Positions 30,050-38,925 of a stretch of 53,222 nucleotides of DNA are shown here, piece by piece. A model generated the notes under the pieces. It made no database searches. It was not told the DNA's origin and was given only the letters and a program-made list of their open reading frames with translations. The stretch spans positions 1-53,222 of the forward strand of contig NZ_JAFAGS010000027.1 of assembly GCF_019237635.1 (NCBI RefSeq), read 5' to 3'. Position 1 is the stretch's first letter. Every line of letters begins with the position of its first letter. The position numbers were made by a program, and so were the translations under genes. This DNA comes from Pluralibacter sp. GTDB lineage: Bacteria; Pseudomonadota; Gammaproteobacteria; Enterobacterales; Enterobacteriaceae.

Positions 30050-31330
30050 ATGATGACCCTGAGTGAACCGCCATCTGTGCTTTCCAGTCCACAGCGCCGC
30101 TGTCAGATCCTGCTGATGCTGTTTCTGCCAGGGCAGTCCGTGACGCAAGAATACATTGCTCGGGTCAATCACGTCGATGATGAGATTGCCCAGATGGATA
30201 TTGCCGAGACACGCCACGAGGTACAGCGCTATCACCGACTCAACATCGTGAAGCAGACAGACGGCAGCTACAGGATTGAAGGCACAATACTTGATAAGCG
30301 TCTATGCCTGCTGCACTGGCTGCGTCGCGCCCTGCGTCTGTGTCCACAGTTTATTGCGCACCAGTTTACCCCGGTGCTTAAAACGCAGCTTAAACAGTCC
30401 TCCATTTCGCGGATACTGTATGACGACACCAACCTGTATGCGCTCGTTAACCGCTGCGCGCGCAGTCTTCACCGGCAGTTCGACAGCCGGGACGTCGCCT
30501 TCCTGCGGCTCTATCTGCAATATTGTCTGTTGCAGCAGACCCCGCAAAACGCACCTCAGTTTACAGTACTGCAGCGCCGCTGGGCGCAGGCCAGCGCCGA
30601 GTTTCAGGTGGTGGCCGATATCGTACGCCACTGGCAGCGACGCACGCTGCAAACGCCGCACCCGGACGAGCATCTGTTCCTTGCGCTGCTGTTTATGATG
30701 CTAAAAGTGCCGGACCCGCATCGCGATCAGCATACCCAGGATATTCGCCTGACGCGCACCATCAACCAGTTGATTGATCGCTTTCAGCTGCTTTCCGGCC
30801 GCCAGTTCACCGACCGACAGGGTCTGCGCAACCAGCTGTACGTGCACCTGGCGCAGGCCATGAACCGCAGCCTTTACGGCGTCGGGATAGACAACACCCT
30901 GCCGGATGAAATCCATCGTCTGTACCCGCGGTTAATGCGCACCACGCAGGACGCGATAGCCGGGTTCGAAGTCGACCATGCGCTGCGTTTTTCGATGGAG
31001 GAGATAGGACTCATTGCGGTGATTTTCGGCGCCTGGCTGATGCAGGAAGACTCCCTGCATGAGAAACAGGTGGTGCTGCTTACGGGAGACGACCCCGCTC
31101 ATGAGCAGGAGATAGAGCAGCAGTTGCGTGAGCTGACGCTACTGCCGATTAGCATCAAATACCAGACGCTGCGCGAGTTTCAACAGAATGGCGCGCCGAA
31201 GGGCGTATCGCTGGTCGTCACGCCCTACTCGACCTCGCTGCCGCTGTTCTCCCCGCCGATTATTCACGCCGGGGAGCGACTGAGCGACAACCAGTGTCAG
31301 CACATTTGTCAGATGCTGGAAGCGGGCTGA
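30050..31330 (+). CDS. csiE: Stationary-phase-induced protein CsiE
   Basis: A 426-residue protein with PRD-like domains similar to antiterminators but lacking an established partner. In E. coli csiE is induced by sigma-S and cAMP-CRP. Recognisable segments: SSPQRRCQILLMLFLPGQ, LHWLRRALRLCP, FDSRDVAFLRLYLQYCLLQQ and GLIAVIFGAWLMQE. Two ATGs stand in tandem at the start; the first is used here. Its last 22 bp overlap the end of hcaT on the other strand. Confidence 0.93.
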   Translation: MMTLSEPPSVLSSPQRRCQILLMLFLPGQSVTQEYIARVNHVDDEIAQMDIAETRHEVQRYHRLNIVKQTDGSYRIEGTILDKRLCLLHWLRRALRLCPQFIAHQFTPVLKTQLKQSSISRILYDDTNLYALVNRCARSLHRQFDSRDVAFLRLYLQYCLLQQTPQNAPQFTVLQRRWAQASAEFQVVADIVRHWQRRTLQTPHPDEHLFLALLFMMLKVPDPHRDQHTQDIRLTRTINQLIDRFQLLSGRQFTDRQGLRNQLYVHLAQAMNRSLYGVGIDNTLPDEIHRLYPRLMRTTQDAIAGFEVDHALRFSMEEIGLIAVIFGAWLMQEDSLHEKQVVLLTGDDPAHEQEIEQQLRELTLLPISIKYQTLREFQQNGAPKGVSLVVTPYSTSLPLFSPPIIHAGERLSDNQCQHICQMLEAG

Positions 31331-32460
31331 GCGGCCACCTTCGGGCGCAGCACCATCGCGGGCAGCGCCACCAGCGCCATCACCCAGAACACGCCGTGCC
31401 CCAGGTGCTGGTAAAGGAAACCGGCAAACACCGTCATCACCGCGATGCTGCCGCCCATGGCGACCGCAGAGTACACCGCCTGCAGGCGGATAACCTCGCT
31501 GCCCTGGCGCGCGGCGATATAGCGCATTGCCGCCAGATGACAGACGGTGAAGGTGCCGCAGTGCAGGATCTGCGCCACGATAAGCCACGGCAACGCCGTG
31601 GTCCACCCCATAATTCCCCAGCGAACGACGCCGCAGACGGCGGACAGCAGCAGCAGGTCCCTGGCGCTGAAGCGACGAAACACCTTTTTGCTGGCGGCAA
31701 AGATAATGACTTCCGCCACCACGCCAAGCGACCACAGGTAACCTACCGCCGACGCCGAATACCCCACTCCCTGCCAGTAAATAGCGCTGAAGCCATAATA
31801 GGCGGCATGCGCCCCCTGCAGCAGGCTGACGCAGGCCAGAAAACGCCAGCTTTGCCGTACCAGCGTCGCCCAGGACTGCCAGCCCGTCGACGCCTGCTGG
31901 CGGGACTCTCCCTGCGGCATCACTGACGGACGCAGCAACATGCCGAGCAGCATCGACGCCACGCCGAGACTCAGGAGAAGCAATATCACGTGATAATCAA
32001 ACAGGCTGACCAGTTTCCCCGTCAGCGCGGAGCCGATCACAAAGGCAATCGATCCCCACAACCGCACCCGGCCATAGTCCATGGTGATTTGTTTTTGCCA
32101 GGTGTTGGCCAGCGCATCGGTCAACGGCACCAGCGGCGAGAAGAACAGGTTGAAACCCACCATCACCACCATCAGCCAGGCAACCGACGTCCCGGCCCAG
32201 AAGGCGAGGATAAACAGCAGCGTCAACAGCGCCAGCACCCGCAGCGCGCTAATCAACCGGGAAGGGTCGCTGACCCGCGGCGCAATCAGCAGGCTGCCCA
32301 GAAAACGCGCCACCAGCCCCGCCCCCAGCAGGATGCCGATCGTCTCCGGCGTCAGCCCGAGCCCTTTGAGCCAGACGCTCCAGAAAGGCAAGAAAATGCC
32401 GTAGCTAAAGAAATAAGTGAAATAACTGAGCGCCAGCCAGCGCGTCGAGAACAAGACCAT
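31309..32460 (-). CDS. hcaT: MFS transporter HcaT (3-phenylpropionate permease family)
   Basis: A 383-residue, 12-segment MFS protein, very close to E. coli HcaT (STRWLALSYFTYFFSYGIFL start; RYIAARQGSEVIRLQAVYSA inside). HcaT is a probable permease for 3-phenylpropionate. The catabolic hcaEFCBD genes and regulator hcaR, its E. coli neighbours, are not in this window, so here it stands alone and its substrate is uncertain. Its C-terminus (AAQPASSI) differs from E. coli and its end overlaps csiE by 22 bp. Confidence 0.92.
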   Translation of the reverse strand: MVLFSTRWLALSYFTYFFSYGIFLPFWSVWLKGLGLTPETIGILLGAGLVARFLGSLLIAPRVSDPSRLISALRVLALLTLLFILAFWAGTSVAWLMVVMVGFNLFFSPLVPLTDALANTWQKQITMDYGRVRLWGSIAFVIGSALTGKLVSLFDYHVILLLLSLGVASMLLGMLLRPSVMPQGESRQQASTGWQSWATLVRQSWRFLACVSLLQGAHAAYYGFSAIYWQGVGYSASAVGYLWSLGVVAEVIIFAASKKVFRRFSARDLLLLSAVCGVVRWGIMGWTTALPWLIVAQILHCGTFTVCHLAAMRYIAARQGSEVIRLQAVYSAVAMGGSIAVMTVFAGFLYQHLGHGVFWVMALVALPAMVLRPKVAAQPASSI

Positions 32461-32532
32461 GACATCCTCCCAAATGGTGGCGATAGTCTGGCGACAAACC
32501 CCGGCTGGCGCAAGTGGCCTGTTTACAAGGTA

Positions 32533-32700
32533 TTAACACGGATTTGCTACAGAATTGACCACAATCGACATCGACAGGCTCGTTTCCTCCCCCTGCTGCA
32601 ACAACACCAGCCCCGGCTGCCCCGGCATACGGTGGGCGTTTACCGGGTGACTCTGCGGCTCCAGACACAGGAATGACTGACCGCACATTCTGAAAAGCAT
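32533..32700 (-). pseudogene. Aldose 1-epimerase (YphB-like), C-terminal fragment
   Basis: A minus-strand frame encodes CGQSFLCLEPQSHPVNAHRM, then PGQPGLVLLQQGEETSLSMSI and a stop. This is the C-terminal end of a mutarotase: compare FFCLEPMSHAPDD and ELTPGESMSLRM in the intact yphB at 34349-35215. Upstream, the same frame reads NNEIEITLLSQAQW, which could be the remains of the N-terminus, so a large internal deletion is likely. It follows the sugar MFS gene directly, suggesting a former transporter-epimerase pair. Confidence 0.75.
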
Positions 32701-32786
32701 TAACCACTGAGCTTGCGATAAAAGTGTGATTTCTATCTCATTATTTCGTACCCATGCGCGACCACTCCACCCTGAGTAACAGACGT

Positions 32787-34232
32787 TCAGCCATTCGTCG
32801 CGCCCGTATTGCCCGGCGCTTCGTGCGGCCCGGTATGCTGTTGCGCCAGCTGCGCTTCCAGCGCCTCCAGCGTAACGCCTTTGGTTTCCGGGACATTGCG
32901 CAGAATATAGACATACCCGGCCGCGCAGATAACACCATACAGCAGGAAGCTCCCTGCCGCGCCCAGCCCGGCGTTAAGCAGCGGGAAGGTGTAGGTCAGC
33001 AGGAAACAGGCGATCCACAGCGCCAGCGTTCCCAGCGACATCGCCAGGCCGCGCACCCGGTTGGGGAAAATCTCAGAAAGCAGCACCCAGGTCACCGGCG
33101 CCAGCGTCAGCGCATAGATGGCGATAGCCGCCAGCACCAGCAGCAGTACCGGCCAGCCCATGATACCCAACGCATAGGCTCCGGCGATCAGCACATAGAT
33201 AATCGTCAGGCCAAAAGCGCCAAGCAGCATCAGCTTGCGACGCCCCAGTTTATCTACCAGCGGCAGTGCGGCAATCGTAAAGACCAGGTTGATAATGCCG
33301 GTCGCCACGATGGATTTGAGCGTCCCGTTGATATCAAACCCGGCAGAGGCGAAGATTTCCTGCGCATAGTTGAAAATGACGTTGATCCCGCACCACTGCT
33401 GGAACACCGCCAGCACCATGCCGATAATAACAATCGGTTTAACCTGCGGTGCCAGCAGCGTGGAGTACGACACCTTATGGTTGTCTTTCTCCAGCGTCTG
33501 GGCGATTTCCTGTAGGGTATGCTCCGCGTAGGTGGTAGAACCCACCCGTTCAAGCGTCGCGCGGGCACGTTCTGGCTTTCCAGCCTTCATCAGCCAGCGA
33601 GGGGATTCCGGGACAAAGAACATCAGTACAAGGAACGCCAGCGCAGGCACCAGTTCGGCGCCAAACATCCAGCGCCAGCCCGTTTGACCGTTCCAGGTAT
33701 CAAGAATCATCTGCTGCGTCGCGCCGCCGGGCACCGGGTCGGCGATCATCAGGTTAACCAATTGCGCCGCCAGCACGCCGATAACGATAGTCAGCTGGTT
33801 TACCGCAACAAAGCGACCGCGCTTTTCCGCCGGACTCACTTCCGCGATATACAGCGGGCTTAACGCCGATGCCAGACCAATCCCCACGCCGCCTACAATG
33901 CGGTAGACCACAAACAGATCAAAACTACTGGCAAGCGCCGTCCCCCATGCCGAGGCGCTGAATAAAATAGCGGAGAGGATCAAGGGCAGCTTGCGCCCTA
34001 ATCGGTCGGCGCACCAGCCGGAAATCAGAGCGCCGAACACGCAGCCCGCCAGTGCGGAGCTCATCGCCCAGCCGGATTGCGCCGGATCGGTAATAGAGAA
34101 ATACGCTTCATAAAACGGCTTCGCGCCGCCAATCACCACCCAGTCGTAACCAAACAATAAACCGCCGCAGGCTGCTACCAGACAAATCGTCCAGACGTAG
34201 CCCATTTTGAGATGTGTCTGCGCGTTATTCAT
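32787..34232 (-). CDS. Sugar porter family MFS transporter (XylE/GalP type)
   Basis: A 481-residue, 12-segment sugar/proton symporter. Sugar-porter signatures are clear: DRLGRKLPL after segment 2, PESPRWLMKAGKPERA before the central loop, QQWCGINVIFNYAQEIF in segment 7, DKLGRRKLML and NVPETKGVTLE at the end. A ribosome site (AGAGGA) precedes the ATG. It lies beyond the yphB terminator, so it probably has its own promoter. E. coli K-12 has no such gene at its yph locus. The sugar is unknown; a monosaccharide such as xylose, arabinose or galactose is typical. Confidence 0.88.
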   Translation of the reverse strand: MNNAQTHLKMGYVWTICLVAACGGLLFGYDWVVIGGAKPFYEAYFSITDPAQSGWAMSSALAGCVFGALISGWCADRLGRKLPLILSAILFSASAWGTALASSFDLFVVYRIVGGVGIGLASALSPLYIAEVSPAEKRGRFVAVNQLTIVIGVLAAQLVNLMIADPVPGGATQQMILDTWNGQTGWRWMFGAELVPALAFLVLMFFVPESPRWLMKAGKPERARATLERVGSTTYAEHTLQEIAQTLEKDNHKVSYSTLLAPQVKPIVIIGMVLAVFQQWCGINVIFNYAQEIFASAGFDINGTLKSIVATGIINLVFTIAALPLVDKLGRRKLMLLGAFGLTIIYVLIAGAYALGIMGWPVLLLVLAAIAIYALTLAPVTWVLLSEIFPNRVRGLAMSLGTLALWIACFLLTYTFPLLNAGLGAAGSFLLYGVICAAGYVYILRNVPETKGVTLEALEAQLAQQHTGPHEAPGNTGATNG

Positions 34233-34281
34233 TCACTCAGTTCCTCTGGTCGCTGCATAAGAGAGGATGAGTCTAAATAGA

Positions 34282-34314
34282 AGCGTGCGAGCAAACAGAC
34301 GTTACTCGCACGCT
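34282..34314 (-). terminator. Hairpin at the end of the yph operon
   Basis: AGCGTGCGAG and CTCGCACGCT form a perfect 10-bp stem around a 13-nt loop, 35 bp beyond the yphB stop. The minus strand continues TCTATTT, a weak T-run, so it is terminator-like. Confidence 0.75.
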
Positions 34315-34348
34315 ATAAACTTAAGAAAGTTCAGTGAAAAATGATACC

Positions 34349-35215
34349 TTATACAACTCTTAGTACCATACGCAGCGACATTGACTCTCCAGGAGTAAGC
34401 TCAACAAGGTCACCTCCATGGGGTCGATGATGATCATCCGGTGCATGACTCATCGGTTCAAGACAGAAAAAGTCGAACGCGTAACCTGGGTTAAAAACGG
34501 GGTCGGAGACGAACATGAAGTAACACGGCGCGGATGGTTCGGTTTCCATAAAAAGCTGGTATCCCGCCTGCGGCTGCGAGATCTGCGCTACACCATCCCA
34601 ACCGGAAAACCCGTTGTTGAGCCAATGCCGCGGCAACGGCGATGGGAGATTAAAATCAAGCTCTCCCGGCAGTTGTTCGCTAAACGCTCCGGCAAGCCAC
34701 TGTTCCCGCTCCAGCCAGTACCCGTTCGCTTTCGCCTGTACCGTCGTTTGGGGTGCCAATGGAAAAAACGGATGCCAACCCAATCCAAACGGTAGTGCCT
34801 CTGCACCCTCATTGACAACCGACAGCGTCATTGTCAGGCGGTCTGTTGCCAGCTGAAATACCTGAGCCACCCGGTAGCGATAAACCCCAGTGCGCTGCCG
34901 ATACTCCAGCCGCAGCGTATCGTCTGTCTGCGATTCGCAGCACCACTCGCCGAGCCAGCCATCTCCATGTAAATAGTGCTCATCCCACGTCACGTTTGGT
35001 ACAAAATGGTATTCCTTCCCCTGCCAGGCAAAACGGTTGCCGCTAACGCGATTGCCGAACGGTACCAGCGGAAAGCAGGATGAGTCTGTTGCGACACCAT
35101 TTTTTTTACCCGAGCGCAATAACGGTGTTTCCTGCCGCCAGAATCCTTCAATTACGCCGCCACGGTCAGAAACCTCAAGCCGTAATGCCCCTTTAGTTAA
35201 GGTAAATAACGTCAT
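34349..35215 (-). CDS. yphB: Aldose 1-epimerase family protein YphB
   Basis: A 288-residue mutarotase-fold protein that would interconvert sugar anomers. Family features: GNRVSGNRFAWQGKEYH, the histidine in LHGDGWLGEW, GLGWHPFFPL and the C-terminal FFCLEPMSHAPDDHH. It ends the yphG-F-E-D-C-B gene row, 11 bp after yphC. In E. coli the protein is a structural-genomics target without an assigned substrate. A GGAGATAAGGG ribosome site fixes the start. Confidence 0.93.
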   Translation of the reverse strand: MTLFTLTKGALRLEVSDRGGVIEGFWRQETPLLRSGKKNGVATDSSCFPLVPFGNRVSGNRFAWQGKEYHFVPNVTWDEHYLHGDGWLGEWCCESQTDDTLRLEYRQRTGVYRYRVAQVFQLATDRLTMTLSVVNEGAEALPFGLGWHPFFPLAPQTTVQAKANGYWLEREQWLAGAFSEQLPGELDFNLPSPLPRHWLNNGFSGWDGVAQISQPQAGYQLFMETEPSAPCYFMFVSDPVFNPGYAFDFFCLEPMSHAPDDHHRPHGGDLVELTPGESMSLRMVLRVV

Positions 35216-35226
35216 CCCTTATCTCC

Positions 35227-36288
35227 TTAATCCGGAAAGTTAATCACCACTTTGCCGCATTTGCCACTTGCCATCAGCGCATAAGCCTCTCCCGCCTGCT
35301 CCAGAGAAAAGCGATGCGTGATGGCATTGCGCGGCCAAAGCTTCCAGTCGGTTAAGTCGTGAGCGCATTTTTCCATATGAAAAAGGCTGGTAACCCAGGA
35401 ACCAATGATCCGCCGTTGGTGATGCATGAGATCGGCGCTGACTTCAAACTCTACCTTGCCGGTTTCCCCGATATAAACCACACGCCCCCAATCGGCAGTC
35501 GACTGAAGTGCCAGCAAACGTCCTGTCGCGTTGCCTGAACAGTCAAGCGCCACATCGGCACCACCATGAGTAATTTCCGAGATCAGTTCAGGCAGACGCT
35601 CAGTGGTAGCGAGATAACCGTTATCCATCACCCCTAACTGTTTTGCCATCGCCAGTCGCTCCGGCAGCATATCAACGCCGATGACCCGTTTAGCTCCACG
35701 CCCACGGGCCAACATCATCGCCATCATTCCTACGGGGCCAAGCCCAACCACCAGCACATTATCGCTGCCGGACACCTCACCACGCAGAATCCCCTCATAG
35801 GCAGTACCGACACCACAGCTGATGAATGCGCCGTCCTCATAACTGAGCGCATCAGGGAGTAGAATCAGATCTTTTTCTTCTGCCAGCAGGTACTCCGCAT
35901 GACCACCATCGCGCTGCCAGCCATAAGCCGCTTTTCCGTTGCCAGTACAGGAAATGGGAAATCCACGACGGCAATTCGGACAAAAACCGCAACCGGAAAT
36001 GTGATAAACCAACACACGGTCACCTTCGCTAAAGTGGCGACATCCCTGCCCTAACGCCACAATCTGTCCGCAGGGTTCATGGCCGTTGATAAACCCCTGA
36101 TACAGCGGTTTATCCGGCGCCGCCGCCGTTGCGCGGTGCTGGTGATAAATGTAGTGAACGTCGCTACCACAAATACCAGAGGATTTCATTTTGATTAATA
36201 CCTGGTTAATACCCGGCGTAGGTACCGAGACTTCTCGCAGATCGACGGTGGAATTACCCGGTAAATAAGCAGCCAGCATAGTTTTCAT
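35227..36288 (-). CDS. yphC: Zinc-dependent alcohol/polyol dehydrogenase YphC
   Basis: A 353-residue medium-chain dehydrogenase. The GroES-like N-terminal part has the catalytic zinc ligands (GICGSDVHY, INGHEPCGQ) and the four-cysteine structural zinc lobe (CGFCPNCRRGFPISC). The Rossmann domain shows VVGLGPVGMMAMMLA, then an acidic residue in VIGVDMLPER typical of NAD preference. Relatives are sorbitol/threonine-type dehydrogenases, so oxidation of a polyol or sugar is likely; the substrate is not known. It is part of the yph operon. Confidence 0.93.
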   Translation of the reverse strand: MKTMLAAYLPGNSTVDLREVSVPTPGINQVLIKMKSSGICGSDVHYIYHQHRATAAAPDKPLYQGFINGHEPCGQIVALGQGCRHFSEGDRVLVYHISGCGFCPNCRRGFPISCTGNGKAAYGWQRDGGHAEYLLAEEKDLILLPDALSYEDGAFISCGVGTAYEGILRGEVSGSDNVLVVGLGPVGMMAMMLARGRGAKRVIGVDMLPERLAMAKQLGVMDNGYLATTERLPELISEITHGGADVALDCSGNATGRLLALQSTADWGRVVYIGETGKVEFEVSADLMHHQRRIIGSWVTSLFHMEKCAHDLTDWKLWPRNAITHRFSLEQAGEAYALMASGKCGKVVINFPD

Positions 36289-36321
36289 AAGTCCCTCATT
36301 ATCAATACGATGAATCTTTAT

Positions 36322-36343
36322 CCCTGCCGCGCCCGCGCCAGGG
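36322..36343 (-). other. GC-rich hairpin between yphD and yphC
   Basis: CCCTG...CAGGG with inner CGCG/CGCG pairing interrupted by mismatches, within the 67-bp gap. It could stabilise the upstream transporter message relative to yphC. There is no T-run. Confidence 0.4.
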
Positions 36344-36355
36344 TAATGGAATTAT

Positions 36356-37354
36356 TCAGTGTTTTGCTTTACCGCTGCGCTGCGTCAGCATGATATTCGC
36401 CAGCACCGCCGCCACAATAATGACGCCGCGTACCACCTGCTGGAAAAAGGAGTTGATGCCAAGCAGCACCAAACCGTTGCCGATAAGCGTAATGACCAGC
36501 ACCCCCAGTAAAGTGCCGAACAGCGATCCTCGTCCACCGGAAAGCGCCGTCCCGCCCACCACAACGGCGGCGATAACATCAAACTCCAGACCATTCGCCG
36601 CTCCGGCATTGCCGGAGCCGAGACGCGCAGCCAACAAAATACCGGTGACAGCTGCCAATACTCCTGACAACGTGAAGATCAGAATACGTACGCGCCGGAC
36701 ATTAATTCCGCACAGCTGGGCTGCGGTAGCATTACCGCCCACAGCGAACACCGAGCGACCAAAAGCGGTTTTGCGGCTGATAAAGACAAACAGAGCGAAC
36801 AGAATCATCATGATCAACGCCGACACCGGTATACCGAGGAGTTGACCGCCCAACCAGTCCAGTACATCGTTTTCATCAATCGGTACTGGTAATGCATTGG
36901 TCATAAACAGCCCCATCCCACGCAGCGCACTCCACAACCCCAGCGTGGCAACAAAGCTGGGCACGTTAAATACGCCCCGCAGCACTCCAGCAAGCGTGCC
37001 CATCAGCGCGCCGAGCAGCAGCACCAGTAAACAGGCAACGCTAAGCGGCACCTGATACTGCAGTAAAAACGCCAGACATACCGAAACAAAGGCCACCATG
37101 GGCCCAACGCTGACATCGATTTCACCGGAGATAATAATCAGCGTCATGGCCCAGGCGGCAATCCCGATAGTGGCGGCATCGCGCAGCACGTTCATTTGGT
37201 TATTCAGGGAGATAAAACCTGGCGCATTTAGCGAAAACACCAGGTAGAGGATAGCAATCACCACTAACAGGCCAATCTCGTTAATGTGGCGACTGAAAAA
37301 TTGCTTGAGAGATACGTTCTTGCCTTGCGGCAACGGTAATGACGACGCGGACAT
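36356..37354 (-). CDS. yphD: Sugar ABC transporter permease YphD
   Basis: Ribose/BPD_transp_2 type permease, 332 residues from the ATG at 37354 (MSASSLPLPQGKNVSLKQFF), which has a GAGGA ribosome site and matches the E. coli start. An ATG at 37381 overlapping the yphE stop (ATGA type) would add nine residues and has no ribosome site. Eight to ten hydrophobic segments, with GEIDVSVGPMVAF and the cytoplasmic contact region ALSGGRGSLFGTLLGVLV. It forms the channel with YphE and YphF. Only one permease gene is present, so a homodimer is expected. Confidence 0.95.
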   Translation of the reverse strand: MSASSLPLPQGKNVSLKQFFSRHINEIGLLVVIAILYLVFSLNAPGFISLNNQMNVLRDAATIGIAAWAMTLIIISGEIDVSVGPMVAFVSVCLAFLLQYQVPLSVACLLVLLLGALMGTLAGVLRGVFNVPSFVATLGLWSALRGMGLFMTNALPVPIDENDVLDWLGGQLLGIPVSALIMMILFALFVFISRKTAFGRSVFAVGGNATAAQLCGINVRRVRILIFTLSGVLAAVTGILLAARLGSGNAGAANGLEFDVIAAVVVGGTALSGGRGSLFGTLLGVLVITLIGNGLVLLGINSFFQQVVRGVIIVAAVLANIMLTQRSGKAKH

Positions 37355-37380
37355 TTTCGAATTCCTCAGTAAAATTTTCA

Positions 37381-38898
37381 TCAGTGCACGGACAGAATGG
37401 CGGACATCAGCTCATCCACACTGACGGGAGCAAGATATTCCCCGGTGAAAGTACCGTGTTGAAGCAACAGAATGCGGTCACAGACCAGCGGTAGTTCCTC
37501 AACCTCGCTGGAGATAAACATCACACTCCTCCCTTCGGCAGCAAGTTCACGCACGATGCGGTAAATTTGCTGTTTCGCTTCGATATCCACGCCGCGCGTC
37601 GGTTCATCAAGCAGCAAAATTTGGCTGGCGGCATAAACCCAGCGGCCAATCACAACTTTTTGCTGATTACCGCCGGAGAGTGTACCGATGGCCGTTTCAG
37701 CACTGGCGGCTTTCACTGTCATTCGTTGCATCATCACTTCCGTTACACGCCGGATGGTGTCCCATTGCAACATCCCCCGAACACTCACCTTACTGCGATT
37801 AGTCAACACGGTATTTTCATCAACCCCAAGCCAGGGGATGATCCCAGCCTCTTTACGATTTTCTGGGGTATAACCGATACCGCGTTTGAGCATATCGGCA
37901 TAGTCGGGACGTCTGACGGTCTCACCGTTAAGTACAATCTCCCCACCATCGAAAGGCTCCAGCCCAACAATGGCTTTCAATAGCTCGCTGCGTCCTGCAC
38001 CAAGCAGACCGGCAATACCAAGCACTTCCCCGCGCCGAAGGGTAAAGCTGATATTCTTGAGTTTTGGTGCCTGTTGCAGTCCTCTGACTTCGAGCACCAG
38101 CTCGCCATGCAGCCCCACGCTCTCGACGGGTGAAATATCCGCATGAACGCGGCCAAGCATCAATGAAACGATATGGTGAGTTGAGGTACTATCCAGTGCC
38201 ACATCCCCCGCCACCTGACCATCACGCATAATGGTGGCGCAGGAGGCGATGCGGCGAATCTCTTCCATACGATGGCTGACATAAATGACCGCTACACCCA
38301 GCGCGGACATTTTCTTCACTGCGCTAATCACCAGTTCCACTTCTGCGCTGGCAAGCGAGCTGGTCGGTTCATCCAGGATCACGACTTTCGGCTCTCCTTT
38401 CATGACCCTCGCGATCTCAACCAGCTGTTTTTGTGCCGGACTAAGGGTGGAAACCAACTGGTCAGGATCGACCTCAACCCCTAATGCCTGCAGGCTTAAC
38501 TGTGCCTCTTTGTACATCTGCGGGTAATCAATCATGCCGCCATGGCGTGGCCAGTGCCCAAGACAAAGGTTTTCCGCCACCGATAACCCTTCCACCAGGC
38601 TTAATTCCTGATATACCGCACGCACGCCAAGTTCAGCTGCACGACGGGTTAGCGTGGCGTCATCGCCATTCAACCGGGTATCACCGAGCCAGACCTCGCC
38701 GCCATCGGGACGTTCGCTTCCGGTAAGCAGGCGTATCAGCGTTGATTTACCCGCTCCGTTTTTACCAAGCAGTGCGCGCACTTCGCCTCTGTTGAGCGTG
38801 AAATTCACGTTATCCAACGCAACGACACCAGGATAACGTTTATTTCCACCCACCACTTTTGCTACTGCTACAGCCTCTGTTTGCATTGCCGTCAACAT
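37381..38898 (-). CDS. yphE: Sugar ABC transporter ATPase YphE
   Basis: A tandem two-domain ABC ATPase of the RbsA/MglA type. The first domain has Walker A GKNGAGKST, the LSPAQ-type signature and Walker B VVILDEPTSSL. The second has the degenerate Walker A GLLGAGRSE usual for this class, a true signature LSGGNQQK and LLLDEPTRGVDI. I use the ATG at 38898 (MLTAMQTEAVAVAKVV, 505 residues), which follows GAGGTTCCT; an ATG 15 bp upstream has no ribosome site. It lies 27 bp after yphF. Confidence 0.95.
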   Translation of the reverse strand: MLTAMQTEAVAVAKVVGGNKRYPGVVALDNVNFTLNRGEVRALLGKNGAGKSTLIRLLTGSERPDGGEVWLGDTRLNGDDATLTRRAAELGVRAVYQELSLVEGLSVAENLCLGHWPRHGGMIDYPQMYKEAQLSLQALGVEVDPDQLVSTLSPAQKQLVEIARVMKGEPKVVILDEPTSSLASAEVELVISAVKKMSALGVAVIYVSHRMEEIRRIASCATIMRDGQVAGDVALDSTSTHHIVSLMLGRVHADISPVESVGLHGELVLEVRGLQQAPKLKNISFTLRRGEVLGIAGLLGAGRSELLKAIVGLEPFDGGEIVLNGETVRRPDYADMLKRGIGYTPENRKEAGIIPWLGVDENTVLTNRSKVSVRGMLQWDTIRRVTEVMMQRMTVKAASAETAIGTLSGGNQQKVVIGRWVYAASQILLLDEPTRGVDIEAKQQIYRIVRELAAEGRSVMFISSEVEELPLVCDRILLLQHGTFTGEYLAPVSVDELMSAILSVH

Positions 38899-38925
38899 AG
38901 GAACCTCAACCATTTATTGCTGCGA

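Noticed and set aside
32741..32938. Short minus-strand frame overlapping the end of the sugar MFS gene
   Set aside because: Arg/Lys/Ser-rich shadow frame overlapping the conserved MFS C-terminus; no homology.
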